DNA of 64,000 bases from Paenibacillus sp. FSL K6-1096 (GCF_037977055.1 NZ_CP150274.1:7006001-7070000), one strand, 5' to 3'. Shown: positions 1-8,696, counted from the stretch's first letter. Notes: a model not told the origin generated them from the letters alone. Translations and numbers: made by a program.

Positions 1-2
1 TA

Positions 3-953
3 ATTGAATCAATCCGTGCGAATCTCGGGAAGGTCATTGTCGGTAAAGAGAATGGTGTAAATCTGCTGCTGACCGCCCTGCTGGCGAATGGTCACGTGCT
101 GCTGGAGGATGTGCCCGGAACCGGCAAAACGCTGCTGGCCAAGACGCTGGCGCGTTCGCTGGACTGCAGCTTCAAGCGCATTCAGTTCACCCCGGACCTG
201 TTGCCCTCCGACTTAAGCGGAATTAACTATTACAATCAGAAGACCGGCGATTTTCAGTTCCGCCCGGGTCCCGTATTCGCGAGCATTCTGCTGGCTGATG
301 AGATTAACCGGGCCACGCCGCGCACCCAGTCGAGTCTGCTCGAATGTATGGAGGAAAGGCAGATTACCATCGACGGTGTCACTCATGAGCTGCAACGGCC
401 GTTCCTGGTCATTGCGACCCAGAATCCGGTGGACAGCCAGGGGACTTTTCCGCTGCCGGAGGCGCAGCTTGACCGGTTCCTGATGCGGATTACCACCGGT
501 TACCCGACCTTCGAGGAAGGCGTTCATATCCTGCAGAGATTCCGGGAAAATAACCCGCTGGAGGATACCGCTGCGGTAGCGACGTCCGCGCAGATTCAGG
601 ATATCCAGCGGCTTGCTGCCGGAGTTCAGGTTAACGATGACCTGCTTGCTTATATGATCCGCATCGTTGAAGCTACCCGGACTTCTGCAGCGGTCCGCCT
701 GGGAGCCAGTCCGCGCGCTGCTTTTGCCCTGCTGCGCGCCTCCCAGGGCTACGCTCTGATTCAAGGCAGAAGCTACTGCATTCCGGATGACATTAAGGCC
801 GTGGCTGTGCCTGTGCTGGCACACCGGCTGATTCTGCAGCGCGGACCGGGCGTACGCGAAGGCCAGTCGGCCGAGGTGGTGCTTCAGGCGCTGCGCGTGG
901 TGGAGGTTCCTGCCGAGCCTGCCCTGTCGTCCAGAGGCGGAAGGGTGGAGTGA
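3..953 (+). CDS. MoxR-family AAA+ ATPase (5' partial)
   Basis: AAA+ ATPase of the MoxR family, which usually acts as a chaperone or assembly factor beside DUF58 proteins. The frame is open to the left edge: codons from position 3 read IESIRANLGKVIVGKENGVN and lead into the Walker A region. The GTG at 96 is therefore internal and the true start lies outside the window. Visible motifs are Walker A (VPGTGKT, about nt 111-131), Walker B (LLADEINR, about nt 288-311) and the ATQNP sensor-1 region (about nt 415-429). About 316 residues are present, close to the full family length, so only a few N-terminal residues are missing. It is 3 bp from the next gene and clearly the first visible member of a moxR-DUF58-DUF4129 operon. 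Confidence 0.93.
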   Translation: MESIRANLGKVIVGKENGVNLLLTALLANGHVLLEDVPGTGKTLLAKTLARSLDCSFKRIQFTPDLLPSDLSGINYYNQKTGDFQFRPGPVFASILLADEINRATPRTQSSLLECMEERQITIDGVTHELQRPFLVIATQNPVDSQGTFPLPEAQLDRFLMRITTGYPTFEEGVHILQRFRENNPLEDTAAVATSAQIQDIQRLAAGVQVNDDLLAYMIRIVEATRTSAAVRLGASPRAAFALLRASQGYALIQGRSYCIPDDIKAVAVPVLAHRLILQRGPGVREGQSAEVVLQALRVVEVPAEPALSSRGGRVE

Positions 954-956
954 ACC

Positions 957-2045
957 ATGTCGCTGCCGTGGTTCATTGCCTGCACTTTTCTTCTGCTGAT
1001 TCTGGTGTCCGTAATCTATGACCGGAACGCGCTGAAGAAGGTTAGCTATACCCGGTATTTCTCGGCCAAGGCGGTGTATGCCGGGGAACAGGTAGAGATG
1101 GTGGAAGAAATTGCGAACAAGAAGCTGCTGCCGCTGCCCTGGCTGCGGCTGGAATCCAGCATTGCCAAGGGGCTTGAATTCGGCGACCAGGACAACCTGG
1201 GCATCAGCAGCGGGGAGATCTCGCAGAATCATGTCAGCCTGTTCTTCCTGCGGTCCTTCCGCCATATCCGGCGGCGCCATCAGGTTACCTGCCGTGAGCG
1301 GGGCCTGTTCGTGCTGGAGACGGCGACCATGACGACCGGCGATCTGTTCGGGCTAAGCCGCTCGACGAAGACGTATCCGCTGCATCTGGAGCTGCTGGTC
1401 TATCCCGGTCTGCTGCGGTTCGAGGACCTTCCCTTGCCGGTCCACAGCTGGCTGGGAGAGCTGCCGGTCAAGCGCTGGATTGTGGAAGACCCGTTCCTGA
1501 CCGCCGGAACTAGGGAGTACAGCGCCGGTGACTCACTGGCGTCTATTAACTGGAAGGCAACCGCGCGTACAGGAAGTATGCAGGTGCATCAGAGAGATTA
1601 TACCGCCGACTCCAGGCTGGTGATCTGCCTGAATGTAGAGATCAGCGATGCTATGTGGCGGACCGTGACCGATGTGGAGCGGATCGAGCTGGGTATCCGT
1701 TATGCGGCAACGGTGGCCGATTATGCAATCAGCCAGGGGATAGAGACCCGGCTGCTCAGCAACGGCAGACTGGATGGCTTCGGGGCAAGAGATCCTGTCG
1801 ACACCTGGCCTATTGCCCATACGGAGGAATTCATGGGCGTGCTCGCCCGCTTCAATCTGGACCGCACGGTGCCGATGAGCCGCCTGCTGGAGATGGAAGC
1901 TGAGAAGGGAGAAGGCGATACGGATTATCTGATCATCACCTGCCACCGGGGAGCAGAGCTGCAGGCGGCTGTCTCCAGCCTGAGCTTCCTTGGCAACGGT
2001 GTGGAATGGCTGGATATCCCGGCTGAGGGAGGTGGCAAGGTATGA
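957..2045 (+). CDS. DUF58 domain protein
   Basis: A 362-aa protein of the DUF58 family, the usual partner of MoxR ATPases. The first 16 or so residues form a hydrophobic membrane segment. The C-terminal half carries the DUF58 core: the GTREYSAGDSLASINWKATA stretch (nt 1507-1566) is the family hallmark and is followed by a vWA-like fold. The biochemical role is not established; related operons have been linked to envelope or protease functions. It starts 3 bp after moxR and its stop overlaps the next start as ATGA, so the genes are translationally coupled. Confidence 0.9.
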   Translation: MSLPWFIACTFLLLILVSVIYDRNALKKVSYTRYFSAKAVYAGEQVEMVEEIANKKLLPLPWLRLESSIAKGLEFGDQDNLGISSGEISQNHVSLFFLRSFRHIRRRHQVTCRERGLFVLETATMTTGDLFGLSRSTKTYPLHLELLVYPGLLRFEDLPLPVHSWLGELPVKRWIVEDPFLTAGTREYSAGDSLASINWKATARTGSMQVHQRDYTADSRLVICLNVEISDAMWRTVTDVERIELGIRYAATVADYAISQGIETRLLSNGRLDGFGARDPVDTWPIAHTEEFMGVLARFNLDRTVPMSRLLEMEAEKGEGDTDYLIITCHRGAELQAAVSSLSFLGNGVEWLDIPAEGGGKV

Positions 2046-3376
2046 AATCCGGCTTCTCTGAGACAATCAGATTAAGCGCTGCACTCTGGCTGTCAGCTCT
2101 CATAGACTGCCTGCTCCTGCTGCCGGTCTGGCTGGTGCTTCAGACCTATTTCCAGCCGGACGGAGCCGCGCTGCGCTGGATCGTTCTGCTGCCGGTGCTT
2201 GCCGCAGCGGGTGTGCTGCTGCGTGAGAGATGTAACCGCCGGTGGAAGCAGCTGCTGGCCGCGCTAGTGTTGGGCGTTCTGGCTGGAGTGTTAACCGGCG
2301 TGCTGACGCTTACAGGTCTTCCGCTGGTGGCCGGAGCCGCGGTCTGCGCTTTCCTGGGCCTGACCACAGCCTCGCGGAAGAATCGGATCTGGTTATATAT
2401 CAGCGGCATTATCTTATATTGGATTGCTACGATTGCGTTCGCACGTATTCCTGCTCTTCAGGCGGAGGTGCCTGTCCTGACGTGGAGCGGCAGCTTATGC
2501 CTGGTGCTGGCCTTGCTGTTCTCCAACAGCAGCCATCTCCGGTACAGCTCGCTTAATGGAGGCGCTGGCCGTCTGCCTCAGGGATTACAGCGGCATAACC
2601 GGCTGTTTGTGGCCGGCTTCGTTATTCTGGCGGCGGCACTTGCCGCTGGAGGAGGAAGGGCGCTTGGCCAACTGCTGCTGGGTACAGCCCGCGCCTTCTT
2701 CGCCTGGATCAGCCGGTTATCGTCCGGCGCGGAGGAAGCTCCGCCGGAGCAGGCACCGCCGCCCGCAGAGATGCAGGGCTTCCCGATGGAGGAGCCCGCT
2801 GAACCGGGGCTGCTGTCGGCCATTCTGAACGCAGGCTTCTACATTCTGGGAGCGGCAGCGCTGCTGGCCGTACTCTTCTTCACACTGCGCTGGCTGTACC
2901 GGAATACGGGCGGGCTGCTGCGCAGAGCGGTGGATAAACTTCTCTCCCTGCTGCGCAGAGAGACGCCTGAGGCGGCAGCTTACCAGGATGAGGAGACCAG
3001 CCTGTTCAACTGGGAGCAGACCGTCTCTGATCTGCGCCAGTTCTTTCGCTCCAAGCTGATCCCGGCCGGCCGCCGGGACCGCTGGGAGGGGGCTGCGGGA
3101 AGCCGCGAGCGTGTCCGCTGGCTCTACCGCCACTGGCTCCAGGCCCGTCATGCGGAAGGGTATGACGTGAAGTCCTTCCTGACGCCGCAGGAGACCGCAG
3201 CGGATGTGGCGGCCTGGACGTCAGCGCAGAAGCGCCAGCGTAAGCAGGCCGCTGGTGAGGGGGAGAGCCATGACCGGCTGCTCGCGCTGTACAATAAGGC
3301 CCGCTACACGGATGACGACCTGTCTGAGCTTACTCCTGACGAAGCCGCAGCGCTTAAGGAGCGGTTGAAGCTGTAG
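2042..3376 (+). CDS. Membrane protein with C-terminal DUF4129
   Basis: A 444-aa membrane protein. The N-terminal half has about six hydrophobic segments (roughly residues 10-35, 40-60, 68-105, 113-135, 140-160 and 185-215). A Pro/Glu-rich loop follows near residues 230-255, then another membrane segment (about 260-285). The soluble C-terminus ends in a DUF4129-like pattern (YNKARYTDDDLSELTPDEA). In many related operons this third gene is a TgpA-type protein with a transglutaminase domain before DUF4129. I see no Cys-His-Asp transglutaminase core here, so only the scaffold half seems to be present. ATGA overlap with the DUF58 gene. No terminator is obvious before the MerR gene. Confidence 0.8.
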   Translation: MKSGFSETIRLSAALWLSALIDCLLLLPVWLVLQTYFQPDGAALRWIVLLPVLAAAGVLLRERCNRRWKQLLAALVLGVLAGVLTGVLTLTGLPLVAGAAVCAFLGLTTASRKNRIWLYISGIILYWIATIAFARIPALQAEVPVLTWSGSLCLVLALLFSNSSHLRYSSLNGGAGRLPQGLQRHNRLFVAGFVILAAALAAGGGRALGQLLLGTARAFFAWISRLSSGAEEAPPEQAPPPAEMQGFPMEEPAEPGLLSAILNAGFYILGAAALLAVLFFTLRWLYRNTGGLLRRAVDKLLSLLRRETPEAAAYQDEETSLFNWEQTVSDLRQFFRSKLIPAGRRDRWEGAAGSRERVRWLYRHWLQARHAEGYDVKSFLTPQETAADVAAWTSAQKRQRKQAAGEGESHDRLLALYNKARYTDDDLSELTPDEAAALKERLKL

Positions 3377-3459
3377 CTGTAGCTGGATGAGCTGTCTTGT
3401 GATAGTGGTGAAACAAACAGCCATTGCTATTAACGATGTAACGGGAAAGGAGCAAGCCC

Positions 3460-3867
3460 ATGGCGCCTTATCTGCGCGGCGAACTTGCCAAAGAGGCTGA
3501 GATTAATATCGAGACGCTCAGATTCTATGAGAAAAACGGGCTGCTCCCGCAGCCGGAGCGGTCCGCAGGGGGATACCGGCTATATCCGGAGGAGACGCTG
3601 GGCAGGCTCATTTTTATCCGCAATGCCAAAAGCTGCGGGTTTACACTCCGGGAGATCAGGAAGGCACTTGTTAAATCCGCTGACGGCAGCATTGGCCTAA
3701 CGGACTTCGTGGCCGTTGCTCAGCGCAAGCTGGCTGCTGTCGATCTTGAGATTGCCAGGCTGAACGGCACACGGAGGAAGCTCGAAGCGTTAAGAAGCGG
3801 CCTGCTGGAGCAGAACAGACATCCCGGTGTGCAGGATGCGCTGGATATTCTCAATATGAATGGGTAA
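3460..3867 (+). CDS. MerR-family transcriptional regulator
   Basis: A 135-aa MerR-type regulator. The N-terminal winged helix-turn-helix is classical (ETLRFYEKNGLLPQPERSAG, then GYRLYPEE). A coiled-coil dimer helix (about residues 80-118) and a short effector tail follow. The tail has no paired cysteines, so a thiol-type metal sensor of the MerR/CueR kind is unlikely; the residue set looks more like the organic or stress responders. The ATG at 3460 is preceded by AAAGGAG. The next gene's promoter has the long spacer with internal dyad that MerR proteins remodel, so the alpha/beta hydrolase at 3973 is the probable target. Confidence 0.9.
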   Translation: MAPYLRGELAKEAEINIETLRFYEKNGLLPQPERSAGGYRLYPEETLGRLIFIRNAKSCGFTLREIRKALVKSADGSIGLTDFVAVAQRKLAAVDLEIARLNGTRRKLEALRSGLLEQNRHPGVQDALDILNMNG

Positions 3868-3904
3868 AATGCAGTCCTCCTGTCCGTGTCCACGGGAAAC
3901 CCGC

Positions 3905-3936
3905 TTGACTCTGTATCCTGCTACAGGGTCTATACT
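3905..3936 (+). promoter_or_regulatory. MerR-type promoter with dyad in 20-bp spacer
   Basis: A -35 TTGACT (3905-3910) and -10 TATACT (3931-3936) are separated by 20 bp, longer than the normal 17. Inside the spacer is an inverted repeat, CTCTGTA-N6-TACAGGG (3909-3928), with one mismatch in seven per arm. Over-long spacer plus central dyad is the recognised layout of MerR-activated promoters. It lies between the merR-like gene and the hydrolase. Confidence 0.75.
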
Positions 3937-3972
3937 GTGGGCATCCCGGGATAACAGGAGGATTGATTATTT

Positions 3973-4956
3973 ATGCTGTATCCAAGTATTACTCCATTAG
4001 AACAGCTTCAGATGGTGAAGGATTATTTGCGGCTTAACAATCAGTTTACAGGCAAAACGGTAGAGGAGCTTCGCTCAGCCGCGGCAGAAGCAGCCTCGCA
4101 GTTACCTGTGCTGGAAGGGGCCGTGATTGAGGAGATCACGGCAGCCCCGTTCACTGGGGAATGGGTCAGAGCTGAAGGTGTGCGGAATCAGTTGTTTGCC
4201 GGGAAGCAAACCGGATCTGAAGCGAAGGTGCAGCTGTATTTCCATGGAGGCGGCTTTATATCGGGCAGCTGCGCTACCTACCGCGATCTGGCTGCCCGCC
4301 TCTCCGCAGCCAGCGGAGCTGCCGTACTGACGGTAGGTTACAGGCTTGCCCCAGAGCATCCTTATCCGGCGGCGAACGAAGATTGCCTCACGGCTTACCG
4401 CTGGCTGCTGAAGCAGGGCATGCCTGCCGGAAATATAATGCTATGCGGGGACTCCGTGGGGGCCACGCTTGCCCTGATGACGTTACTTACGCTGCGGGAT
4501 CATGGAGACCCCCTGCCCGCCGGGGCTTGTCTGCTCTCGCCCCATGCGGATCTTGTCCATCTGGACGGGGATTCCTATGACAGCTGCGCGGAGCTGGACC
4601 CTACGGGCAGCAGGGAAGTCAATCAGCGGCTGCTTCAGGCTTACATCGGTGATTCCGTCACCAGCGATTATCCGGCGCTGCTGTCACCGCTAAGGATGGA
4701 TCTTCAGGACTTGCCTCCTATGCTCATACAGGCAGGACAGCATGAGGTGCTGCGGAGCGACGCCGAGCGTCTGGCTGAGCAGGCTATGGCGGCAGGGAAC
4801 AGTGTGGAGCTGGAGATTTGGGAGAACATGTGGTGTGCTTTTCAACTGCTGGCTGCGATACTGCCGGAAGCGAAGCTTGCCATTGAACATATCGGCAGCT
4901 TCATTAAAAAGACCTTGCAGCTGAACGCTCCGCAAGGCCATTTAGATTGTATCTAA
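3973..4956 (+). CDS. Alpha/beta hydrolase, HSL/esterase-like, catalytic His replaced
   Basis: A 327-aa protein of the hormone-sensitive-lipase-like alpha/beta hydrolase family, normally a carboxylesterase. The oxyanion-hole motif YFHGGGF is at about nt 4237-4257 and the nucleophile elbow GDSVG at about nt 4447-4461. The GQHEVLRSDAERL segment matches the acid-residue region. The motif that should carry the catalytic histidine, MWHxFQ in this subfamily, reads MWCAFQ here (codon TGT, about nt 4834-4836). The protein may be inactive, have a changed mechanism, or use another residue. The start ATG follows AGGAGG with 7-8 bp spacing. It sits behind a MerR-type promoter and appears monocistronic. 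Confidence 0.85.
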   Translation: MLYPSITPLEQLQMVKDYLRLNNQFTGKTVEELRSAAAEAASQLPVLEGAVIEEITAAPFTGEWVRAEGVRNQLFAGKQTGSEAKVQLYFHGGGFISGSCATYRDLAARLSAASGAAVLTVGYRLAPEHPYPAANEDCLTAYRWLLKQGMPAGNIMLCGDSVGATLALMTLLTLRDHGDPLPAGACLLSPHADLVHLDGDSYDSCAELDPTGSREVNQRLLQAYIGDSVTSDYPALLSPLRMDLQDLPPMLIQAGQHEVLRSDAERLAEQAMAAGNSVELEIWENMWCAFQLLAAILPEAKLAIEHIGSFIKKTLQLNAPQGHLDCI

Positions 4957-4982
4957 GCTAAGTAAGGCACTATAGTGCAGAT

Positions 4983-5309
4983 TCAGAACAGCATCCGCAG
5001 CAGCATCAGCGACAGGATGCCGGTCACTACCGTTCCGAGCAGGCTGCGGGTTCTGACGGCTACCCAGAAGGTGGGCAGGGCCGCAATAAGCTCGACATTC
5101 GTAGACAGGGCGGCGAATTTGCCGCCTTCTATGAACAGCTCCTGGGCAACCAGGGCGGCCATAACCGCTATCGGCACATAACTGAGCCAGCGCATTCCCC
5201 AATCCGGGATGGAGATCCGGCTCAACAGCATCAGCGGCAGCACCCGGGGCAGGAAGGTCACGAGCGCAGCAAGGAAGATAACCAGGAAGATATCAGGTCT
5301 TATTTCCAT
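4983..5309 (-). CDS. azlD: AzlD-family branched-chain amino acid export subunit
   Basis: A small 108-aa integral membrane protein with four hydrophobic segments, matching AzlD. AzlD pairs with AzlC to export branched-chain amino acids or analogues. I place the start at the ATG whose complement is 5307-5309 (MEIRPDIFLVIF). That codon lies inside the last codons of azlC, giving a 10-bp overlap and translational coupling. The longer frame running to 5378 has no ribosome site and reads back into azlC. The gene is convergent with the esterase gene at 4956. Confidence 0.88.
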   Translation of the reverse strand: MEIRPDIFLVIFLAALVTFLPRVLPLMLLSRISIPDWGMRWLSYVPIAVMAALVAQELFIEGGKFAALSTNVELIAALPTFWVAVRTRSLLGTVVTGILSLMLLRMLF

Positions 5310-6064
5310 CGTTCGATCACCAGTCCAATCGTTGAAGCTATAATGGCAGCAGCAATAACGCCCATGCTTGGCGACCATAGGATAGAGACTAACACAGCTA
5401 CCGCCATGGCAATCAATCCGACAGTGATATCAAGCAGGTACTTGCGCCGTCCCATAATCGTCAGGACAAGCAGCCCGATGAACATGGCCGGCAGGGCGAA
5501 ATCCAGTCCCCACTGCTCGGGGCTTGCAATCCACTGGCCGAAGAAGGCGCCTGCGAGATTGGCCAGGAACCAGTTCAGATATGCGGTAATATTAAGGCCG
5601 TGCATCCAACGTTCGCTGATGCTTGCCCTGGAGGCGCTCTTCTGAATCGCTACGCCGAACGTCTCGTCCGTCAGCAGCGAACCGATCAGCAGATTGCGCA
5701 GCGGCGTCAGGTGACGGAAATAAGGCGACAAGGCTGCGCTTAACAGCAGATGCCGCAGGTTGACCAGCAGAATGGTGATGACAATGGCGGAGGCGCTGCT
5801 CCCCGCAGCGATCATGCCGGCGGCGATGAACTGGGCGGAGCCTGCATACAGAATGATGGAGATCATGGCAATCTCGGCAATGCTGAGCCCGGCGGTCTTC
5901 TCGACCACCCCTGCGGCGAAGCCGATGCTCAAATATCCGAGCAGGGTTGGCAGGCAATCCTTGACCCCTTGCAGGAAGGTATCACTGCTCTCCGGCACGG
6001 CGGTGGAGTCTAAGCTTTGGCTGCTGCCGGGCAGCGGCGGTTCTGAAATCGATTCTGGCTTCAT
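5300..6064 (-). CDS. azlC: AzlC-family branched-chain amino acid permease
   Basis: Integral membrane protein of the AzlC family, about 254 aa. The family core is clear: GYLSIGFAAGVVEKTAGLS followed by ILYAGSAQFIAAGM and RHLLLSAAL. Several further hydrophobic helices follow. I choose the ATG at 6064 (MKPESISEPP) because AAGGAG precedes it; the frame is open to 6166 but has no ribosome site there. The N-terminus of about 35 residues is Pro/Ser-rich and probably cytoplasmic. With azlD it forms a two-gene operon. I see no Lrp/AzlB-type regulator next to it. Confidence 0.88.
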   Translation of the reverse strand: MKPESISEPPLPGSSQSLDSTAVPESSDTFLQGVKDCLPTLLGYLSIGFAAGVVEKTAGLSIAEIAMISIILYAGSAQFIAAGMIAAGSSASAIVITILLVNLRHLLLSAALSPYFRHLTPLRNLLIGSLLTDETFGVAIQKSASRASISERWMHGLNITAYLNWFLANLAGAFFGQWIASPEQWGLDFALPAMFIGLLVLTIMGRRKYLLDITVGLIAMAVAVLVSILWSPSMGVIAAAIIASTIGLVIERWK

Positions 6065-6235
6065 GGCAAGCAATACTCCTTCTATGAATTCACTATCTTT
6101 ATCCGCTATTAAATGCAGGCGGTTGCCATTATAGTAACGTAAATCTGGGATTCGGGGAAGGACCAACCAGCCGGAAGAAATATTTGCAGCACAGAATCAA
6201 CCAATGCTGTGCCTTGAAAGAACATGAAGAGCATT

Positions 6236-6411
6236 GTTGCACATTTTGCAGGATTTCTCTACAAGGGTTACTGGCTGGGGGAGAATGTTGTATGATTTGC
6301 AGGAATTTCGGTGTTGAGAGCAAGATTGCGCTGGAGTTGTTGCATTTTATGCAGGATTTCAGCAGAGACTGCCTCTATTGGAAAGTAATGTTGCATTTTG
6401 TGCAAGATTTC
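6236..6411. repeat. Four-copy degenerate repeat, 51-52 bp period
   Basis: Between azlC and the GH42 gene a core of about 22 bp (GTTGCATTTTNTGCAGGATTTC-like) recurs four times, starting at 6236, 6287, 6339 and 6390. Spacing is 51, 52 and 51 bp. The 29-30 bp between cores are not conserved. Each core holds a small TGCA...TGCA-type hairpin, in places with a G-U pair. No convincing gene lies here. The rest of the roughly 415-bp intergenic stretch holds only the azlC upstream region (6065-6235) and the terminator at 6431. Confidence 0.8.
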
Positions 6412-6430
6412 CCTGAAAAAATTTGCACAA

Positions 6431-6468
6431 AGGACCGTTCCCGCAGAGCCACCTATGGGAACGGTCCT
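6431..6468. terminator. Bidirectional intrinsic terminator
   Basis: Perfect 12-bp stem AGGACCGTTCCC / GGGAACGGTCCT with a 14-nt loop. It is T-rich on the plus side and runs into an A/T tract on the minus side. It sits just past the stop of the minus-strand GH42 gene and abuts the last copy of the periodic repeat. Confidence 0.85.
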
Positions 6469-6479
6469 TTTCTATAATT

Positions 6480-8543
6480 TTATTTCAGGACCAGCACGCC
6501 GTACCCGTCCATCGTATAGCTTCCCGACAGCGTCTGCCCGCTGATCAGATCCGTCTTGGCTTCCTTCAGCACAATCTCCGCCGGTTCCTCGCTGTAGTTC
6601 AGCAGGAAGGCAATGCCGCCTTCGGCATCCCCGTCAGCTGCACGAATCTGAAGCTCTACTCCGGCCGGTAGTTCCGCCCAGCCAGCGGCAGGGGAGGACA
6701 GGCCCAGGTGGCCGATCATCTGCTGCACAGCGGCTTCGTTGAATACTGCCCCGTAATACCATACCTCACCAGCGCCGCGGCTGTTACGGGTGACCGCGGG
6801 TTTGCCGGCATAGTAATCGGTAGCATAGGTTGCTATGACCTCAACACTGTCGTCCTCCACCTTCAGAATGTCATTGAAGGCATCGGCACCGGTCAGCGCC
6901 TCAGGATCATCCGGCCAGCGGATGGAGGTCGGTTTGCGCGTTCCTTTGACCAATGTGAATTCTTCAACCGTTACCCCGCACAGCTCACGCGCTGCCCCGG
7001 GAAAAGGCCGCATATAACATTGTCCGGTCGTATCCTTGTAGCCTGTCCGGCAGCCGAAGACCAGCTTCCCGCCCTGCTGCACATATTGATCCAGCAGCGC
7101 GGCCGTAGCATCGCTCATGATTGCCGGATGCGGATAAACCAGCACCTCGTAGCGGGCCAGCTCGGCAAGGGTGGTATGGCTGCGCAGATACAGCACATCA
7201 TTCGGAATATGTCTCCGCTGCAGCGCCTTGAACCATTCCTTGTTGCTCTGCCACATGAAGGGGCCGTGCCACACATCATATTCGCCGTCCCACTCATTGT
7301 CATAATCACGCAGAATCGCGATGCTCGCCTGCGTCTTGCTTCCGATGAACGCCGGACCGATCTGTGCCAGCTCCCGGCCAATCTGTTCCGCTTCCTTCAC
7401 CCGCCGGTTCGGCTGGTTGTGATAGTCATTCAACCCGTGCCAGTAGATCTCATTGCCCATTGTGGCCGTCCGCCAGCGGAAATAGAGCAGCATGTCGGCC
7501 CCATGAGCGACCGATTGGTACGTCCAGAGCCGCATCTGACCCGGCTTCGGGGATGGCATATCCAACCGGTTGACCCAGCCGCCCGGACCGGATTGCTGCT
7601 CCATCACGCAGAAGTTACTGCTGATCGAACGCACGACCGACAGGGACAGACTCCAGCCCCGGTCAAGCATCGGGTTCACCTCTGACGGATCGGAGCCGAT
7701 CGTGGAGAATTGCGGGTACGAATCATAACTGAAGAAGTCCAGCAACTCGTCATTCAGTTCATGGCTGTCCAGATGCCCGAACAGACCGTTGGTGGTTACC
7801 CATTGGCCGGGGGCCAGCTTCCGCAGAATATCTGCCTGAATCCGGGCGAACTCAATCGTATTCGCGGAAATGAAGCGCTTCTCATCCAGAGCCTGGTGCG
7901 GATTGGGCTGGCGGGGCGACGGGGTAGGGCGGGTGAGGCCGACCTGCGACCAGCGGGTATAGGTCTGGTTCCAGAACACGGTGCCCCATGCCTCATTCAG
8001 CTTGTCCAGCGTAACGTATCTCTCCTGAAGCCAGGCGCGGAAGGCGGCGTGATCGCTCTCCGAGTAGAATTCATTAATCTCGCAGTTCAGCTCGTTGTCG
8101 ATCTGCCAGCCGACAACACCGGGGTAGCTGCCGTAATGCTCGGCCAGCTTCGTGACGATTCTGGCACAGAGCTCGCGGTACTTGGGACTGCTGTAATTGT
8201 AATGGCGGCGCATTCCGTGGTGCAGCGTCACCCCTTCATACGTAACATTCAAGACCTCCGGGTATTGCTCGGTCAGCCAGGCGGGCGGGGTGGCGGTAGG
8301 CGTTCCCAGAATGACCTTCAGCCCGTAGCTGTGGGCCAGGTCAATGGCCCGGTCGAACAGACCGTACTGGAACTGGCCCTCCTCCGGTTCAAAGATAGAC
8401 CAGGCGAACTCCGCCAGACGCACAACCGTGAAGCCGGTCTCCACCATACGCCGGTAATCGTCAGCCCACATGGATTCGGGCCAGTGCTCAGGATAATAAC
8501 AGACCCCGAGTTCAAACCGTTCTGCTGCAAAAGGTTTCTTCAT
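6480..8543 (-). CDS. Beta-galactosidase, glycoside hydrolase family 42
   Basis: A 687-aa GH42 beta-galactosidase, predicted cytoplasmic because no signal peptide is visible. It hydrolyses terminal beta-galactosides, typically galacto-oligosaccharides taken up from plant polysaccharides. The N-terminal TIM barrel opens with GVCYYPEHWPESMWADDYRR. The acid/base is Glu151 in WQIDNELNC and the likely nucleophile is Glu315 in CVMEQQSGPGGW. The trimerisation domain (about 395-600) and a C-terminal beta domain are complete, and the length is normal for the family. The start ATG has a CTGGAGG site. It is transcribed away from the AraC gene at 8697, which is the likely regulator. Confidence 0.95.
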   Translation of the reverse strand: MKKPFAAERFELGVCYYPEHWPESMWADDYRRMVETGFTVVRLAEFAWSIFEPEEGQFQYGLFDRAIDLAHSYGLKVILGTPTATPPAWLTEQYPEVLNVTYEGVTLHHGMRRHYNYSSPKYRELCARIVTKLAEHYGSYPGVVGWQIDNELNCEINEFYSESDHAAFRAWLQERYVTLDKLNEAWGTVFWNQTYTRWSQVGLTRPTPSPRQPNPHQALDEKRFISANTIEFARIQADILRKLAPGQWVTTNGLFGHLDSHELNDELLDFFSYDSYPQFSTIGSDPSEVNPMLDRGWSLSLSVVRSISSNFCVMEQQSGPGGWVNRLDMPSPKPGQMRLWTYQSVAHGADMLLYFRWRTATMGNEIYWHGLNDYHNQPNRRVKEAEQIGRELAQIGPAFIGSKTQASIAILRDYDNEWDGEYDVWHGPFMWQSNKEWFKALQRRHIPNDVLYLRSHTTLAELARYEVLVYPHPAIMSDATAALLDQYVQQGGKLVFGCRTGYKDTTGQCYMRPFPGAARELCGVTVEEFTLVKGTRKPTSIRWPDDPEALTGADAFNDILKVEDDSVEVIATYATDYYAGKPAVTRNSRGAGEVWYYGAVFNEAAVQQMIGHLGLSSPAAGWAELPAGVELQIRAADGDAEGGIAFLLNYSEEPAEIVLKEAKTDLISGQTLSGSYTMDGYGVLVLK

Positions 8544-8696
8544 TGTAACCTCCAGGTGTAAAAATATGCTTTAATTACTTTGCAAATCTATTGTATTATC
8601 AGCAGTGTATCTGCCGATATAATATAATCTTGCTATCATATCACTATATTGCGTGTTGATTGCTTCCTGATACGTCAAACAGAAGAGAGGACTCGT
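8544..8696. promoter_or_regulatory. Divergent promoter region, GH42 / AraC
   Basis: A 153-bp AT-rich spacer between divergent starts. A double TATAAT-like stretch (8618-8628) could serve the AraC gene, but no -35 at good distance is clear. No obvious cre site or long palindrome is present. An AraC-family binding site would be expected here but I cannot define it. Confidence 0.4.

Noticed and set aside
213..1280. 355-aa minus-strand ORF opposite moxR and the DUF58 gene
   Set aside because: Shadow frame of GC-rich codons, no recognisable domain, no ribosome site. The same holds for other long antisense frames, for example 42989-43969 and 50365-51525.
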